From: Bacteroidaceae bacterium
GTDB lineage: Bacteria > Bacteroidota > Bacteroidia > Bacteroidales > Bacteroidaceae
Length of the DNA: 64,000 bases
NCBI GenBank assembly: GCA_017483605.1
Contig: JAFUWG010000016.1
Location: 1 to 64,000, forward strand
Direction of reading: 5' to 3'
The number at the start of each line of letters is the position of its first letter. The first letter of the stretch is position 1. Both the position numbers and the translations under genes were made by a program. Positions 1-10,171 of this stretch are shown here, piece after piece. Under the pieces are notes generated by a model. The model had not been told where the DNA came from, ran no database searches, and saw only the letters and a program-made list of their open reading frames with translations.

Positions 1-32
1 GTAGAATGCAATTATCATAACTATCAATCGTC

Positions 33-1112
33 ATGGCAAATAATAATCTGAACTCTGACAAAGAAGCAAAGAAAGATGAATACTATACGCACTTAGAGGA
101 CATCAATAATGAGTTGAGACATTACCGCGAACAATTCCGTGGTAAAACGGTGCTGTGCAATTGCGATGACCCGCGTGTGTCGAACTTCTTCACCTACTTT
201 GCCTATAACTTTGAGTTCTTGGGATTGAAACGTCTAATCACAACTTGCTATAAGAATCAGGATGCAGACCTATTCAGCCAGCACCAGTCGGAAAAGGCTG
301 TCTATCTGATATACGAGGGCGACAAGAACGGCAACAATATTCCAGACCCCGAAGAAATTGGCATCCATCCGTTAAAAGGTGATGGTGACTTTCGTAGCCG
401 TGAGTGCATCGAACTGCTTAAACAGGCAGATATTGTTGTTACCAATCCGCCTTTCTCGTTGTTCCGCGAATATGTGGCGCAGTTGATAGAATACGACAAG
501 AAGTTCTTGATAATAGGTCATCAGAGGGCTTTGCAATACAAAGAAATCGTTCCGTATGTCATGGATAATAAAATCTGGCTTGGATATGGTTTCAAGGGAG
601 GTGCAGCACATTTCATCTCAAATTACGATGATGTTGCCACTGCCGGTGACCATAGAGAAGGGATGATTCGCGTTTCTGGTGTGGTATGGTTTACCAATCT
701 TGAAACAAAGAAAAGACAAGAAAAGTTGATTCTCTATAAGACATACAATCCCAACGATTATCAGACATACGATAATTACAATGCCATAAACATTGACAAG
801 ACTGACGAGATACCTATGGACTATGACGGCGTAATGGGTGTACCTATAACTTTCATGGATAAATACAATCCAGAGCAGTTTGAGATTCTTGGCGTTTCAG
901 GCAAATATGGTTTTGGCTTGGAGAGTACAAGGCTATATGATGACTTCCGAGAGATAAGACAGGACGGAACAGAAACGGGAAGCAGCGGAAAAAAGACCAA
1001 TGGAAATCCTATGCTGAAAGGCAGACCAGACAAAGGAAACTTCTATCGGAAAGGGAATGAAGAAGTTTACTCTCTTTATACGAGATTATTCATAAGACAT
1101 AAGAAATCATAA
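33..1112 (+). CDS. Adenine-specific DNA methyltransferase, EcoRI family
   Basis: Predicted N6-adenine DNA methyltransferase of 359 aa, a usual length for the EcoRI methylase family. The family's N-terminal CNCDDP block is at residues 42-47. The catalytic motif IV is NPPF at 138-141, preceded by a hydrophobic strand, as in amino-methyltransferases. The reading frame begins 32 bases into the window, so its promoter and any upstream partner may be cut off. The next gene, a DUF262-HNH nuclease, starts 13 bases after its stop, which suggests co-transcription and joint function as a modification/restriction pair. The target sequence cannot be read from the protein. An orphan regulatory methylase is the main alternative. 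Confidence 0.88.
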   Translation: MANNNLNSDKEAKKDEYYTHLEDINNELRHYREQFRGKTVLCNCDDPRVSNFFTYFAYNFEFLGLKRLITTCYKNQDADLFSQHQSEKAVYLIYEGDKNGNNIPDPEEIGIHPLKGDGDFRSRECIELLKQADIVVTNPPFSLFREYVAQLIEYDKKFLIIGHQRALQYKEIVPYVMDNKIWLGYGFKGGAAHFISNYDDVATAGDHREGMIRVSGVVWFTNLETKKRQEKLILYKTYNPNDYQTYDNYNAINIDKTDEIPMDYDGVMGVPITFMDKYNPEQFEILGVSGKYGFGLESTRLYDDFREIRQDGTETGSSGKKTNGNPMLKGRPDKGNFYRKGNEEVYSLYTRLFIRHKKS

Positions 1113-1125
1113 AACAACAACCAAT

Positions 1126-2235
1126 ATGGATATAAAGCAGCAGACAATAACAGTTCGTGACCTTGTGGCTGGCTATATAAATGACCCAGACCACGGTGTT
1201 CGTGGCTATGGTGGTCGTCTTGATATTCGCCCACCTTATCAAAGGGAGTTTCGTTATGATACAAAGCAGAAACAGGCAGTGGTAAATACCATATTGAAGG
1301 GCTTTCCGCTTAATATCATGTATTGGAGTGTTGTTAATGATGAGCAGTTTGAAATGATTGACGGACAGCAACGCACTCTTTCAATTTGCGAATACTTTAC
1401 ACACGAATTTAATATCGAAGACCCAGACCGTGGCATCCTTTACTTTAGTTCGCTTACTCCAGACGAACAGCAAAAGTTCTTGAACTACGAACTGACGGTT
1501 TACTTCTGCACAGGAACAGACAAAGAGAAACTTGACTGGTTTCGTGTTATCAATATTGCAGGGGAAAGACTGCTTGACCAAGAACTTCTAAACGCTGTCT
1601 ATGTCGGGCCATTCGTAACTGATGCACGTCGGCACTTCTCAAAAGACGGATGCCCTGCCTACAAGATGGCAGCAGACTTGTTGAATGGAGTGGCACGTGA
1701 ACAAGCATATCTGCACACCATCTTCCAATGGGCTGCAAGGCGTGAAGACATCAAAGAGGTTAGCGAATATATGTCGAAGCACAAGGACGATGCAAATGCC
1801 AACCAACTTTGGGCTTACTTCTCGGCCATCGTGACTTGGGTACGCTCCACGTTCATCAAGTATCGCAAGGAAATGAAAGGCTTAGATTGGGGCTTGCTCT
1901 ACGACACTTATCACGAACAGATTTATGACACGGCAGAACTGGAAAAGCGCATACACGACTTGATGGAAGATGACGAGATTATGAAGAAGTCGGGCATCTA
2001 TAGTTATGTGTTGAGTGGCGACCTGCGCGACCTCTCTTTCCGTACTTTCGACAAGAAGCAGAAGCGAGAAGCCTACGAGCGGCAACAAGGCATCTGCGCC
2101 CATTGCGGCAAGCACTTTGAACTGGAAGAAATGGAGGGCGACCACATTACACCGTGGGCAGAGGGCGGCGTAACGACTGCCGAGAACTGCCAAATGCTTT
2201 GTAAGGAGTGTAACAGAAAAAAAGGAATAAAATAG
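1126..2235 (+). CDS. DUF262 (ParB-like NTPase) plus HNH nuclease fusion
   Basis: Protein of 369 aa. The N-terminal DUF262 domain carries the diagnostic DGQQR at residues 79-83, after the RPPYQREF segment at 35-42. The C-terminus is a zinc-type HNH nuclease: CxxC at 324-327, DH at 339-340, N354 and CxxC at 359-362. DUF262 domains occur in GmrSD-type modification-dependent enzymes and in SspE-like effectors, where nucleotide binding controls a fused nuclease. Here the nuclease is a compact classical HNH rather than DUF1524. It lies 13 bases after an EcoRI-family methylase, so it is probably the cutting partner or a methylation-sensing effector. The domain calls are firm; the role is inferred. 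Confidence 0.85.
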   Translation: MDIKQQTITVRDLVAGYINDPDHGVRGYGGRLDIRPPYQREFRYDTKQKQAVVNTILKGFPLNIMYWSVVNDEQFEMIDGQQRTLSICEYFTHEFNIEDPDRGILYFSSLTPDEQQKFLNYELTVYFCTGTDKEKLDWFRVINIAGERLLDQELLNAVYVGPFVTDARRHFSKDGCPAYKMAADLLNGVAREQAYLHTIFQWAARREDIKEVSEYMSKHKDDANANQLWAYFSAIVTWVRSTFIKYRKEMKGLDWGLLYDTYHEQIYDTAELEKRIHDLMEDDEIMKKSGIYSYVLSGDLRDLSFRTFDKKQKREAYERQQGICAHCGKHFELEEMEGDHITPWAEGGVTTAENCQMLCKECNRKKGIK

Positions 2236-2251
2236 CAAAACATTAAGTATT

Positions 2252-2974
2252 ATGAAAAAGATCATTCTTACTTTCATCGCCGTGCTCTCTTTCACGGCAG
2301 TATCGGCACAGATTCAGGTGTTTGCCAAAAAATCAGGGAAACATACTTATTATCGGATTCAACGAGACCATGGTGCTCCCTCCTATGCACAACTTATGAG
2401 TAGGGAAGAGCCTACAGCCAAGAATCTATTGGACATAGACAATAGAATTTCTGCCAAAACATATCAGAAAATTGAAGAAGCAGAAATAGAGATTCCCGTT
2501 TCGGAAAAACGGGAGATTAAACTCGCTTACGGCAACACTCGCAAAGCCAAAGCAGCATGGGTAAGTACCTTTGAGGTGGCGAGTAATAACAGAAAAAAGG
2601 AAATACTCGTACAGGTGAATTCTAAATTTCCCGTTACTTCTTCTACACCCTTCAAAATAGGTGGAAAATACTCCATCTTTCAGGTCATAGAGGCTGATGA
2701 CTCCCAGATTGTGGGATGTTCCGTCATCTGCCAAATCCTCGACAAAAGAAAATCGAACATCAACGGGTCGGAAGGTAGGCTTTCGCTTATGCCACTTTAT
2801 GTAGAAACAAACGATGGAAAGCAGATTCCACTCCAGTCAATCCCTATTATGCGGCGAGGGCTAAACCGCAGCAACGTCAAGTTCTGGCTTTCACCTCTAA
2901 TCATCCCGATTTTCGTTCCTGGAACAGGAGCCAAGATTCTTCCTGATGAAACCATCACACTAATACTTGAGTAA
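2252..2974 (+). CDS. Secreted protein of unknown function
   Basis: Protein of 240 aa with a clear N-terminal signal peptide: a lysine pair, a hydrophobic core and a VSA-Q cleavage site near residue 19. The mature part is basic and mixed alpha/beta, with no cysteine pair or lipobox that would anchor it. I recognise no enzymatic motif. It starts 16 bases after the DUF262-HNH gene and ends just before a strong terminator, so it could be the last gene of that transcript. A secreted protein fits poorly with a restriction system, and it may simply be a neighbouring accessory gene. Confidence 0.6.
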   Translation: MKKIILTFIAVLSFTAVSAQIQVFAKKSGKHTYYRIQRDHGAPSYAQLMSREEPTAKNLLDIDNRISAKTYQKIEEAEIEIPVSEKREIKLAYGNTRKAKAAWVSTFEVASNNRKKEILVQVNSKFPVTSSTPFKIGGKYSIFQVIEADDSQIVGCSVICQILDKRKSNINGSEGRLSLMPLYVETNDGKQIPLQSIPIMRRGLNRSNVKFWLSPLIIPIFVPGTGAKILPDETITLILE

Positions 2975-3000
2975 ACCTTTTTGTAATGAAGAATAAAAGA

Positions 3001-3041
3001 GAAGAAGATGCAGGGCTGAATAGTCCTGCATCTTCTTCTTC
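3001..3041. terminator. Bidirectional intrinsic terminator between convergent genes
   Basis: A 14-bp perfect stem (3001-3014 with 3025-3038) and a 10-base loop is followed by a T-rich run on the plus strand. The minus strand also continues into T-rich sequence. It lies between the plus-strand secreted protein (stop 2974) and the minus-strand gene ending at 3057, so it can serve both. Confidence 0.85.
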
Positions 3042-3056
3042 TTTAAGCATTATTGC

Positions 3057-3404
3057 CTACACTGCCTCAACGTCTTCCAATTCGTCGATCAGTTCAATCA
3101 ACGGCTTTCCATCAATCTTATACTGTTCAATGAGGTCAACTGCAGTATCGAAAACTTCGTATTCTTCGGTATAATGACTGTCACATACCGCAACATGGTC
3201 AGGCTCAACCAAAAGATAATGCGGCAGTCCTTTATACTTGAAGAAAACGTCATAGTTCTGTACGGCAAACTCATAAAATAGAATTTGTGCTGCATTGTTT
3301 TTGTAGCCTTCGTATGCAACTCCATACTTTTCTTTGTTCGGTGGATACTTGGCATTATACCAATATCCAGCAAAATCCTTCTTTAGATAATCTTTTTCTC
3401 TCAT
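3057..3404 (-). CDS. Small acidic protein, candidate partner of the upstream toxin-like gene
   Basis: Protein of 115 aa. The N-terminus is basic and aromatic-rich, and the C-terminus is acidic (LIELIDELEDVEAV). There is no signal peptide or membrane segment, and I recognise no family. It starts 3 bases after the stop of the 125-aa toxin-like gene and shares its operon with DUF4417. A small acidic protein directly behind a toxin-like one suggests an immunity or antitoxin role, but this rests on position and composition only. Confidence 0.55.
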   Translation of the reverse strand: MREKDYLKKDFAGYWYNAKYPPNKEKYGVAYEGYKNNAAQILFYEFAVQNYDVFFKYKGLPHYLLVEPDHVAVCDSHYTEEYEVFDTAVDLIEQYKIDGKPLIELIDELEDVEAV

Positions 3405-3407
3405 GTT

Positions 3408-3785
3408 CTATACTGAATTAAATAGTCTAATTTTATCCAAAAGTGCTTTCATTTCCTTGGTCAGATGGTGTGCACCTTCTTCCTGTCCACCATCTTTCCA
3501 ATAATGAAAATGAGGTTTTATTCCATGATGGTCTTGTGTGTGTATCTGCCAGAGTTTCTTTCCGTCAGAACCATATAGGGCAATATCCTTTACATCATGC
3601 CCATCTTTATAGAATGTAACATAGATACGATTAGGTGTATTGCTTTCTTCAGGCAACTTAACACCAAGTTTAGGATTCTTCTGTTGTAAGACCTTTATAT
3701 TGTCACTAATAGCAACGATTGTCTTATACCTTCTGCCAGCCTCTGTGCTGGCAAGTTTTAATGCAAAACTTCCATTACCTCCCAT
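3408..3785 (-). CDS. Small basic protein resembling a polymorphic-toxin C-terminal domain
   Basis: Protein of 125 aa beginning MGGNGSFALK. It contains a histidine-rich core, DHHGIKPHFHYWKDGG, flanked by beta-rich sequence. Small basic domains with clustered histidines are common among toxin tips of polymorphic and contact-dependent systems, but I cannot name the family. Its start overlaps the end of the DUF4417 gene by 11 bases in another frame, which suggests translational coupling or a split fusion. The candidate partner gene follows after 3 bases. The function is inferred. Confidence 0.5.
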   Translation of the reverse strand: MGGNGSFALKLASTEAGRRYKTIVAISDNIKVLQQKNPKLGVKLPEESNTPNRIYVTFYKDGHDVKDIALYGSDGKKLWQIHTQDHHGIKPHFHYWKDGGQEEGAHHLTKEMKALLDKIRLFNSV

Positions 3786-4488
3786 TTCTCAAATTGTTTA
3801 AGCGTTCATCTTCTATATAATAACTAATGTTGGCATATTCACATGGCATTTTTGTGCCACAACGAATAATAAGAGAGGGATGCAGGGTGGCACAAGCAGC
3901 CAGATACCCTTTCATCCATAGATATTTTGATACATGATACTTCATAACACCTTTGCAATTAATTGCTATTACAGAATGCTTTGGCATGGAGGACCAACTA
4001 TAAGCATAACTATCAGGTAAAGACCATGTGATGTTTGGAATCACGTTTACACCATTTGTTTGTAGATATTTCGAGAATGCCGCATTAATGTATGAACTGA
4101 AATACCGATCCTCTGCTGACATGTCTGCATACTGCGATAAATCTGTGCCTATCACAGAGTTACACCGTTGAAAAAACTCTAAATATTTTTCTGGATGACG
4201 AAGGACTCTGACAAATAGAAGGTCGTCTATAAAGAAGTAAACAGTACAATCGTAGTCTTTATTGGCATACGCAATGTTAAAAGGAACATATCTTGTGTGT
4301 ATGTCACCTCTATATGGAGCCAGAACCGGCAAGGGGGTCGAAAATGACACAGGCCAGTCGCCATATAATTTGCTATGGAAAAGTTCTTCTTTATTCAGAC
4401 GAAACTCTTTCTGTATCTTGCTAACTTTATCCTTACGGGGTGGTGATGGCGTTGTAAAATGCTCATAACCAGAATTAAATAAGTCCAT
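3775..4488 (-). CDS. DUF4417 family protein
   Basis: Cytosolic protein of 237 aa matching the DUF4417 pattern. It has an N-terminal FNSGYE start, a mid-region with FIDDLLFVRVLRHPEKYLEFF, then the typical segment from VIPNITWSLPDSYAYSW to HSVIAINCKGVMK. DUF4417 proteins are of unknown function and are often found in mobile or accessory DNA. It is the first gene of a three-gene minus-strand operon, and its last codons overlap the toxin-like gene. A TACCTTTG-type -7 box lies upstream on the minus strand at 4559-4566. Confidence 0.75.
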   Translation of the reverse strand: MDLFNSGYEHFTTPSPPRKDKVSKIQKEFRLNKEELFHSKLYGDWPVSFSTPLPVLAPYRGDIHTRYVPFNIAYANKDYDCTVYFFIDDLLFVRVLRHPEKYLEFFQRCNSVIGTDLSQYADMSAEDRYFSSYINAAFSKYLQTNGVNVIPNITWSLPDSYAYSWSSMPKHSVIAINCKGVMKYHVSKYLWMKGYLAACATLHPSLIIRCGTKMPCEYANISYYIEDERLNNLRNGR

Positions 4489-4958
4489 TATATAAAATAA
4501 TGCTAATTAATTTGTACTATGGGGCTTACGTTCTTAATGAAATTGTCCCTTTTTTGTACAAAGGTAGACATAACTTTTGAGAATACATGAAAAAAGTATA
4601 CTTTTGTGTGTGATAAAATTTGTAGATAACATAAGAAATGCCGAGAAATATGGAATTTACAGGAAGAATTATTACGACCTTTAGCAGAATATCACCTTTG
4701 CCAGCAAGGACGGAACACCTGCATGGGCAGAATGCCATGCCTTTTGACGTAATTTCGTTGAACGGCACAGCGTAGTTATGATAGAGGGCACAACATAATT
4801 GCGATGACGAGTGTATCCCGCTCTCAAAAGGCATGATAAGGTCAGTACCACAGAGGAGTGAATCAAGAAAACTTTTTGTTTCTTTTTTATTTTTAAGTTA
4901 AATTCTTTGCTGACAAAAATAAAGTTTGTACCTTTGCTACGAATAACTTAAAAAAAGA
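4489..4958. other. Non-coding stretch with outward promoters and a possible small gene remnant
   Basis: No intact gene. At the left edge is the minus-strand -7 box (4559-4566) for the DUF4417 operon, and at the right edge the plus-strand promoter of the next gene. Between them, an ATG at 4650 opens a short plus-strand frame (MEFTGRII...). Coding-like sequence then continues in another frame (SKDGTPAWAE), as if a small gene had decayed by frameshift. The start resembles the DUF3127 small-protein pattern, but this is weak. Confidence 0.35.
4906..4936 (+). promoter_or_regulatory. Bacteroidales-type promoter for the toxin-antitoxin pair
   Basis: TTTG at 4906-4909 and TACCTTTG at 4929-4936 are separated by 19 bases, which matches the Bacteroidetes housekeeping consensus. 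The start codon is about 22 bases further on. Confidence 0.75.
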
Positions 4959-5183
4959 ATGACTATGGCAGATTATCTTGACGTGCTGAATGAGCAAGAA
5001 GAACCATCGATTGTGCAGGAACCTATTGTTTCAATGGATGTACGACAGACGATGGAGTTCTTTGATAAGCATTACGATACCAATGCCTCCATCGAGAATG
5101 GTGTGCCACTTCATGAGGGATTTGACTTGCTTCGTGCAAGAATAGAGAAGAAGATGTATGAAAAGAATCGTTTTGTCTCATGA
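4959..5183 (+). CDS. Antitoxin-like small protein upstream of a RelE-like toxin
   Basis: Acidic protein of 74 aa, starting at ATG 4959 (MTMADYL; ATG 4965 is an alternative). No DNA-binding fold is obvious by eye. Its 3' end overlaps the RelE-like toxin start (5158) by 26 bases, the tight coupling usual for antitoxin-toxin operons, and it is preceded by a clean promoter. Antitoxin identity is inferred from size, charge and position. Confidence 0.6.
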   Translation: MTMADYLDVLNEQEEPSIVQEPIVSMDVRQTMEFFDKHYDTNASIENGVPLHEGFDLLRARIEKKMYEKNRFVS

Positions 5184-5477
5184 ATTCGTGGATGAATTGG
5201 AAGAACTGTTCAATATACTTGTCGGACGTGGCTTTTCAGTTATGATGAATATGCGTTGAAATGCATTGACGATATAGAGCAGTTTATCATGTCGTCCATC
5301 CATGTCTATCCTAAGCGGAAAGCACCTGCCATATTTACCAAATATGGGCGAGATTTGAAGTATATCGCATATAAGAAGAATGCACGCACCACTTGGTATA
5401 TCTTATTTGAAGAAACAGATTCAGTATTCTTTGTGCGTCACATTACAAACAATCATGTTTCTGGTCAATACTTTTGA
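5158..5477 (+). pseudogene. RelE/ParE-like toxin gene broken by a frameshift
   Basis: The frame from ATG 5158 reads MKRIVLSHEFVDELEELFNILVGRGFS and then meets a TGA near 5260. The rest of a RelE-type protein continues in another frame from about 5244 (YDEYALKCIDDIEQF...), ending at the TGA at 5475-5477. That part includes the typical GRDLKYIAYKKNARTTWYILFEE core. Joined, it makes about 105 aa, the usual size for the family. The break near 5241-5243 needs one base missing or two inserted. The free antitoxin remains intact, as expected for a decayed system. A sequencing error is the alternative. Confidence 0.7.
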
Positions 5478-5518
5478 ATGAGAAGGAGTGAAATAAATGA
5501 CCTAATGTGTTTTTCTCT

Positions 5519-6136
5519 ATGACATCGCAAGATTTTCAGAACTGCATCGAACGATTGGCGGCAACAATAGGGCAGATAAAGGAGTCTGCCCATCAACTTC
5601 ATGCGTCTGTCAATCAGACGTATGACAAAGTGCATCCATACGCTCTCCATCTTGACATGGTGGCAGATTCGGTGTATAAATACGGGCATCTGGTTTGTGC
5701 CGATGAGCACGATGTGCTTCCGCTCTTCTTCGGTGCCTATTATCACGACAGCATGGAGGATGCTCGTCTGACGTACAACGATGTTACCAAGACGGCTCGT
5801 CGATACATGGACGAACAGCAAGCCTACATGGCTGCCGAGATGGTTTATGCCCTCACCAATGACAAGGGTCGCACTCGTGCAGAACGTGCTGGCGAACGCT
5901 ACTATCAAGGCATTCGAGAAACGCCATACGCTCCCTTTGTCAAATTGGCTGACCGCCTTGCCAACATCACCTATTCATGTACCCACGGCGACGATGCCAA
6001 TGCTCACATGAAAGCCGTCTATCGCCAAGAACTCCCTCACTTCTTGACGGCCATCGATGCCCATGTGGACGATGCACGTTTTGCCTTGCCAGGGGTGATG
6101 GTGGCAGAGATTGAAAAGATGATTAACCGTCAATAA
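5519..6136 (+). CDS. HD-domain phosphohydrolase (ppGpp-hydrolase-like fold)
   Basis: Protein of 205 aa. Key motifs are HPYALH near the N-terminus, YHDSMEDA (the HD...ED metal and catalytic motif of RelA/SpoT-type hydrolases) in the first half, and KLADRLANI further on. It lacks synthetase, TGS and ACT domains, so it is a small stand-alone hydrolase. The substrate could be (p)ppGpp or another nucleotide. The ATG at 5519 is preferred; an in-frame GTG at 5507 would add four residues. It lies directly after the frameshifted toxin and 45 bases before ligA, with no clear functional link to either. Confidence 0.72.
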   Translation: MTSQDFQNCIERLAATIGQIKESAHQLHASVNQTYDKVHPYALHLDMVADSVYKYGHLVCADEHDVLPLFFGAYYHDSMEDARLTYNDVTKTARRYMDEQQAYMAAEMVYALTNDKGRTRAERAGERYYQGIRETPYAPFVKLADRLANITYSCTHGDDANAHMKAVYRQELPHFLTAIDAHVDDARFALPGVMVAEIEKMINRQ

Positions 6137-8191
<2,055 letters not shown>

Positions 8192-8387
8192 CATACACAT
8201 ACCCATGTGGCTTTTTCATGTTTTCATCATTTCATGCTTTCATCCTTCAGCATGGCATGATTTGTTTCGAGACTTCCTGTTTTGTTTCCATTGCAATCTC
8301 CTTTTTGCAAAATTGACGTGTGTTATGTTTTTGAGTGTCCGTGTGACGTTTTTCTTTCTAAAATTTTCTTAAATCGAAAAAAGTCAG

Positions 8388-8395
8388 TACCTTTG
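8388..8395 (+). promoter_or_regulatory. Promoter -7 box before glycogen synthase
   Basis: TACCTTTG lies 44 bases before the glycogen synthase start. The -33 TTTG is not exact; T-rich sequence lies at the expected distance. The stretch 8192-8387 between ligA and this box shows no gene. Confidence 0.55.
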
Positions 8396-8439
8396 CACTC
8401 GAAAAAGATTTTTTAAGGTAGAAATTCGCTACGACTTTT

Positions 8440-10119
8440 ATGGCTAAGAAGGTACAGGATAAGACTCCACATTACATTTTTGAATCAAGTTGGGAGGTTT
8501 GCAATAAGGTGGGGGGCATTTATACAGTATTGTCCACACGTGCAAAGACGCTACAAGAGAAACTTACCGACAACGTATTTTTTATAGGTCCCGACTTTTG
8601 GGAAGGCAAGAAGAACCCTCTCTTCAAGGAGAGCAAGACCTTGCTGTCTCAGTGGAGAAAGAGTGCTCAACTCTACGACGGCGTATCCTTCCGCATCGGA
8701 CGCTGGCAGATTCCTGGCGAACCCATTGCCATCTTGGTCGATTTCAAACCTTTCTTCGAGCACAAGAACGAGATTTTCGGATGGGCTTGGGAGAACTTCG
8801 GCGTCGATTCCCTCCATGCCTACGGCGACTACGACGACAGCATCATCTTCTCGTGGGCGACAGGCAAGGTGGTCGAGAGTTACTACAAGTTCTTCGGATT
8901 GACCCTACAAGACAACGTGGTGTTTCAAGCACACGAGTGGCAGACATGCTTGGCTGCCCTCTACGTCAAGAAGTTTGTGCCTGAAGTCGCCACCATTTTC
9001 ACTACCCATGCCACTACCATCGGGCGTTCCATCGCTGGCAACAACAAGCCCCTCTACGACTACCTCTTTGCCTACAACGGCGACCAGATGGCTGCCGAAC
9101 TGCATGTCGAGGCGAAACACTCCGTAGAGAAGCAAGCCGCATGGAACGTCGATTGCTTCACCACCGTGAGCGACATCACAGGCAAGGAGTGTGCCGAACT
9201 GCTCGACAAGCCAGCCGACGAAATCCTCATGAACGGCTTCGAGAACGACTTCGTGCCCTCACCAGCCGCCAAGTTCGACGAGGCACGCAAGGCAGCACGT
9301 GCCACCTTGCTTCGAGTGGCAAACACCCTTATGGGTACCGACTTCGATGACGAGACACTCATCGTCAGCACAGGCGGACGCTATGAATACCAGAACAAAG
9401 GCATCAACGTCTATGTCGATGCCCTCAACCGTCTGCGTTGGGATGAACGCCTCACACGCAACGTGCTCGCCTTCGTCATGGTTCCCGCATGGATGAAAGA
9501 ACCACGTGCCGACCTCAAGGCAGCCCTTGCCAAGAAGAAGTACGACGCCGTGGCAGAAGGAGCCATTGGCGACCCACGCATCACCCATGTCCTCCACGAG
9601 CAAGACACCGACAAGGTGCTCTCCCAGATGGACTGGCTCGACATGCACAACCGCCAAGGCGACAAGGTCAAGGTCATCTTCGTGCCATGCTACCTCGACG
9701 GCAACGACGGTATCTTCAACCGCCACTACTACGACCTCCTCATCGGCAACGACCTCACCGTCTTCCCCTCCTACTACGAACCATGGGGCTACACCCCCAC
9801 CGAGTCCGTCGCCTTCCACGTCCCATGCATCACCACCGACCTCGCAGGCTTCGGACTCTGGGCAAACACCTTGAAGGGGGGGGCAAGTGAGATTGAAGAC
9901 GGCGTGAAGACCATCCACCGTTCCGACTACAACTTCGACGAGGTCAGCGACACCATCCGAGACACCATCCTCCACTTCTCGCAGATGGACAAGAAACAAG
10001 TGAAAGCCGCACGCAAGAACGCCGAGCGAGTGGCTGAGAAAGCACTCTGGAAACACTTCATCAAGCACTACTACGAGGCGTACAAGAAGGCACTCGACAA
10101 GCGAGACAGCCGACTCTAA
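8440..10119 (+). CDS. Glycogen synthase, GT3 (eukaryotic-type) family
   Basis: Protein of 559 aa that elongates alpha-1,4-glucan from a nucleotide sugar. The N-terminus ([20 protein letters not shown]) carries the KVGG donor-loop signature of the GT3 family, known from yeast and animal glycogen synthases and usual in Bacteroidetes, unlike the GT5 GlgA of most bacteria. The C-terminal segment [14 protein letters not shown] is the family's conserved nucleotide-sugar region. The glucan phosphorylase follows after 52 bases, forming a glycogen synthesis/breakdown pair. Confidence 0.92.
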   Translation: MAKKVQDKTPHYIFESSWEVCNKVGGIYTVLSTRAKTLQEKLTDNVFFIGPDFWEGKKNPLFKESKTLLSQWRKSAQLYDGVSFRIGRWQIPGEPIAILVDFKPFFEHKNEIFGWAWENFGVDSLHAYGDYDDSIIFSWATGKVVESYYKFFGLTLQDNVVFQAHEWQTCLAALYVKKFVPEVATIFTTHATTIGRSIAGNNKPLYDYLFAYNGDQMAAELHVEAKHSVEKQAAWNVDCFTTVSDITGKECAELLDKPADEILMNGFENDFVPSPAAKFDEARKAARATLLRVANTLMGTDFDDETLIVSTGGRYEYQNKGINVYVDALNRLRWDERLTRNVLAFVMVPAWMKEPRADLKAALAKKKYDAVAEGAIGDPRITHVLHEQDTDKVLSQMDWLDMHNRQGDKVKVIFVPCYLDGNDGIFNRHYYDLLIGNDLTVFPSYYEPWGYTPTESVAFHVPCITTDLAGFGLWANTLKGGASEIEDGVKTIHRSDYNFDEVSDTIRDTILHFSQMDKKQVKAARKNAERVAEKALWKHFIKHYYEAYKKALDKRDSRL

Positions 10120-10171
10120 AACCTCCCAAAATACAGAAACAAATAACAAACCCAATTCAATAAATACAATT

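Noticed and set aside
9259..10155. Long minus-strand frame opposite glycogen synthase
   Set aside because: It is antisense to a clear GT3 enzyme and dominated by valine, a codon-bias artefact.
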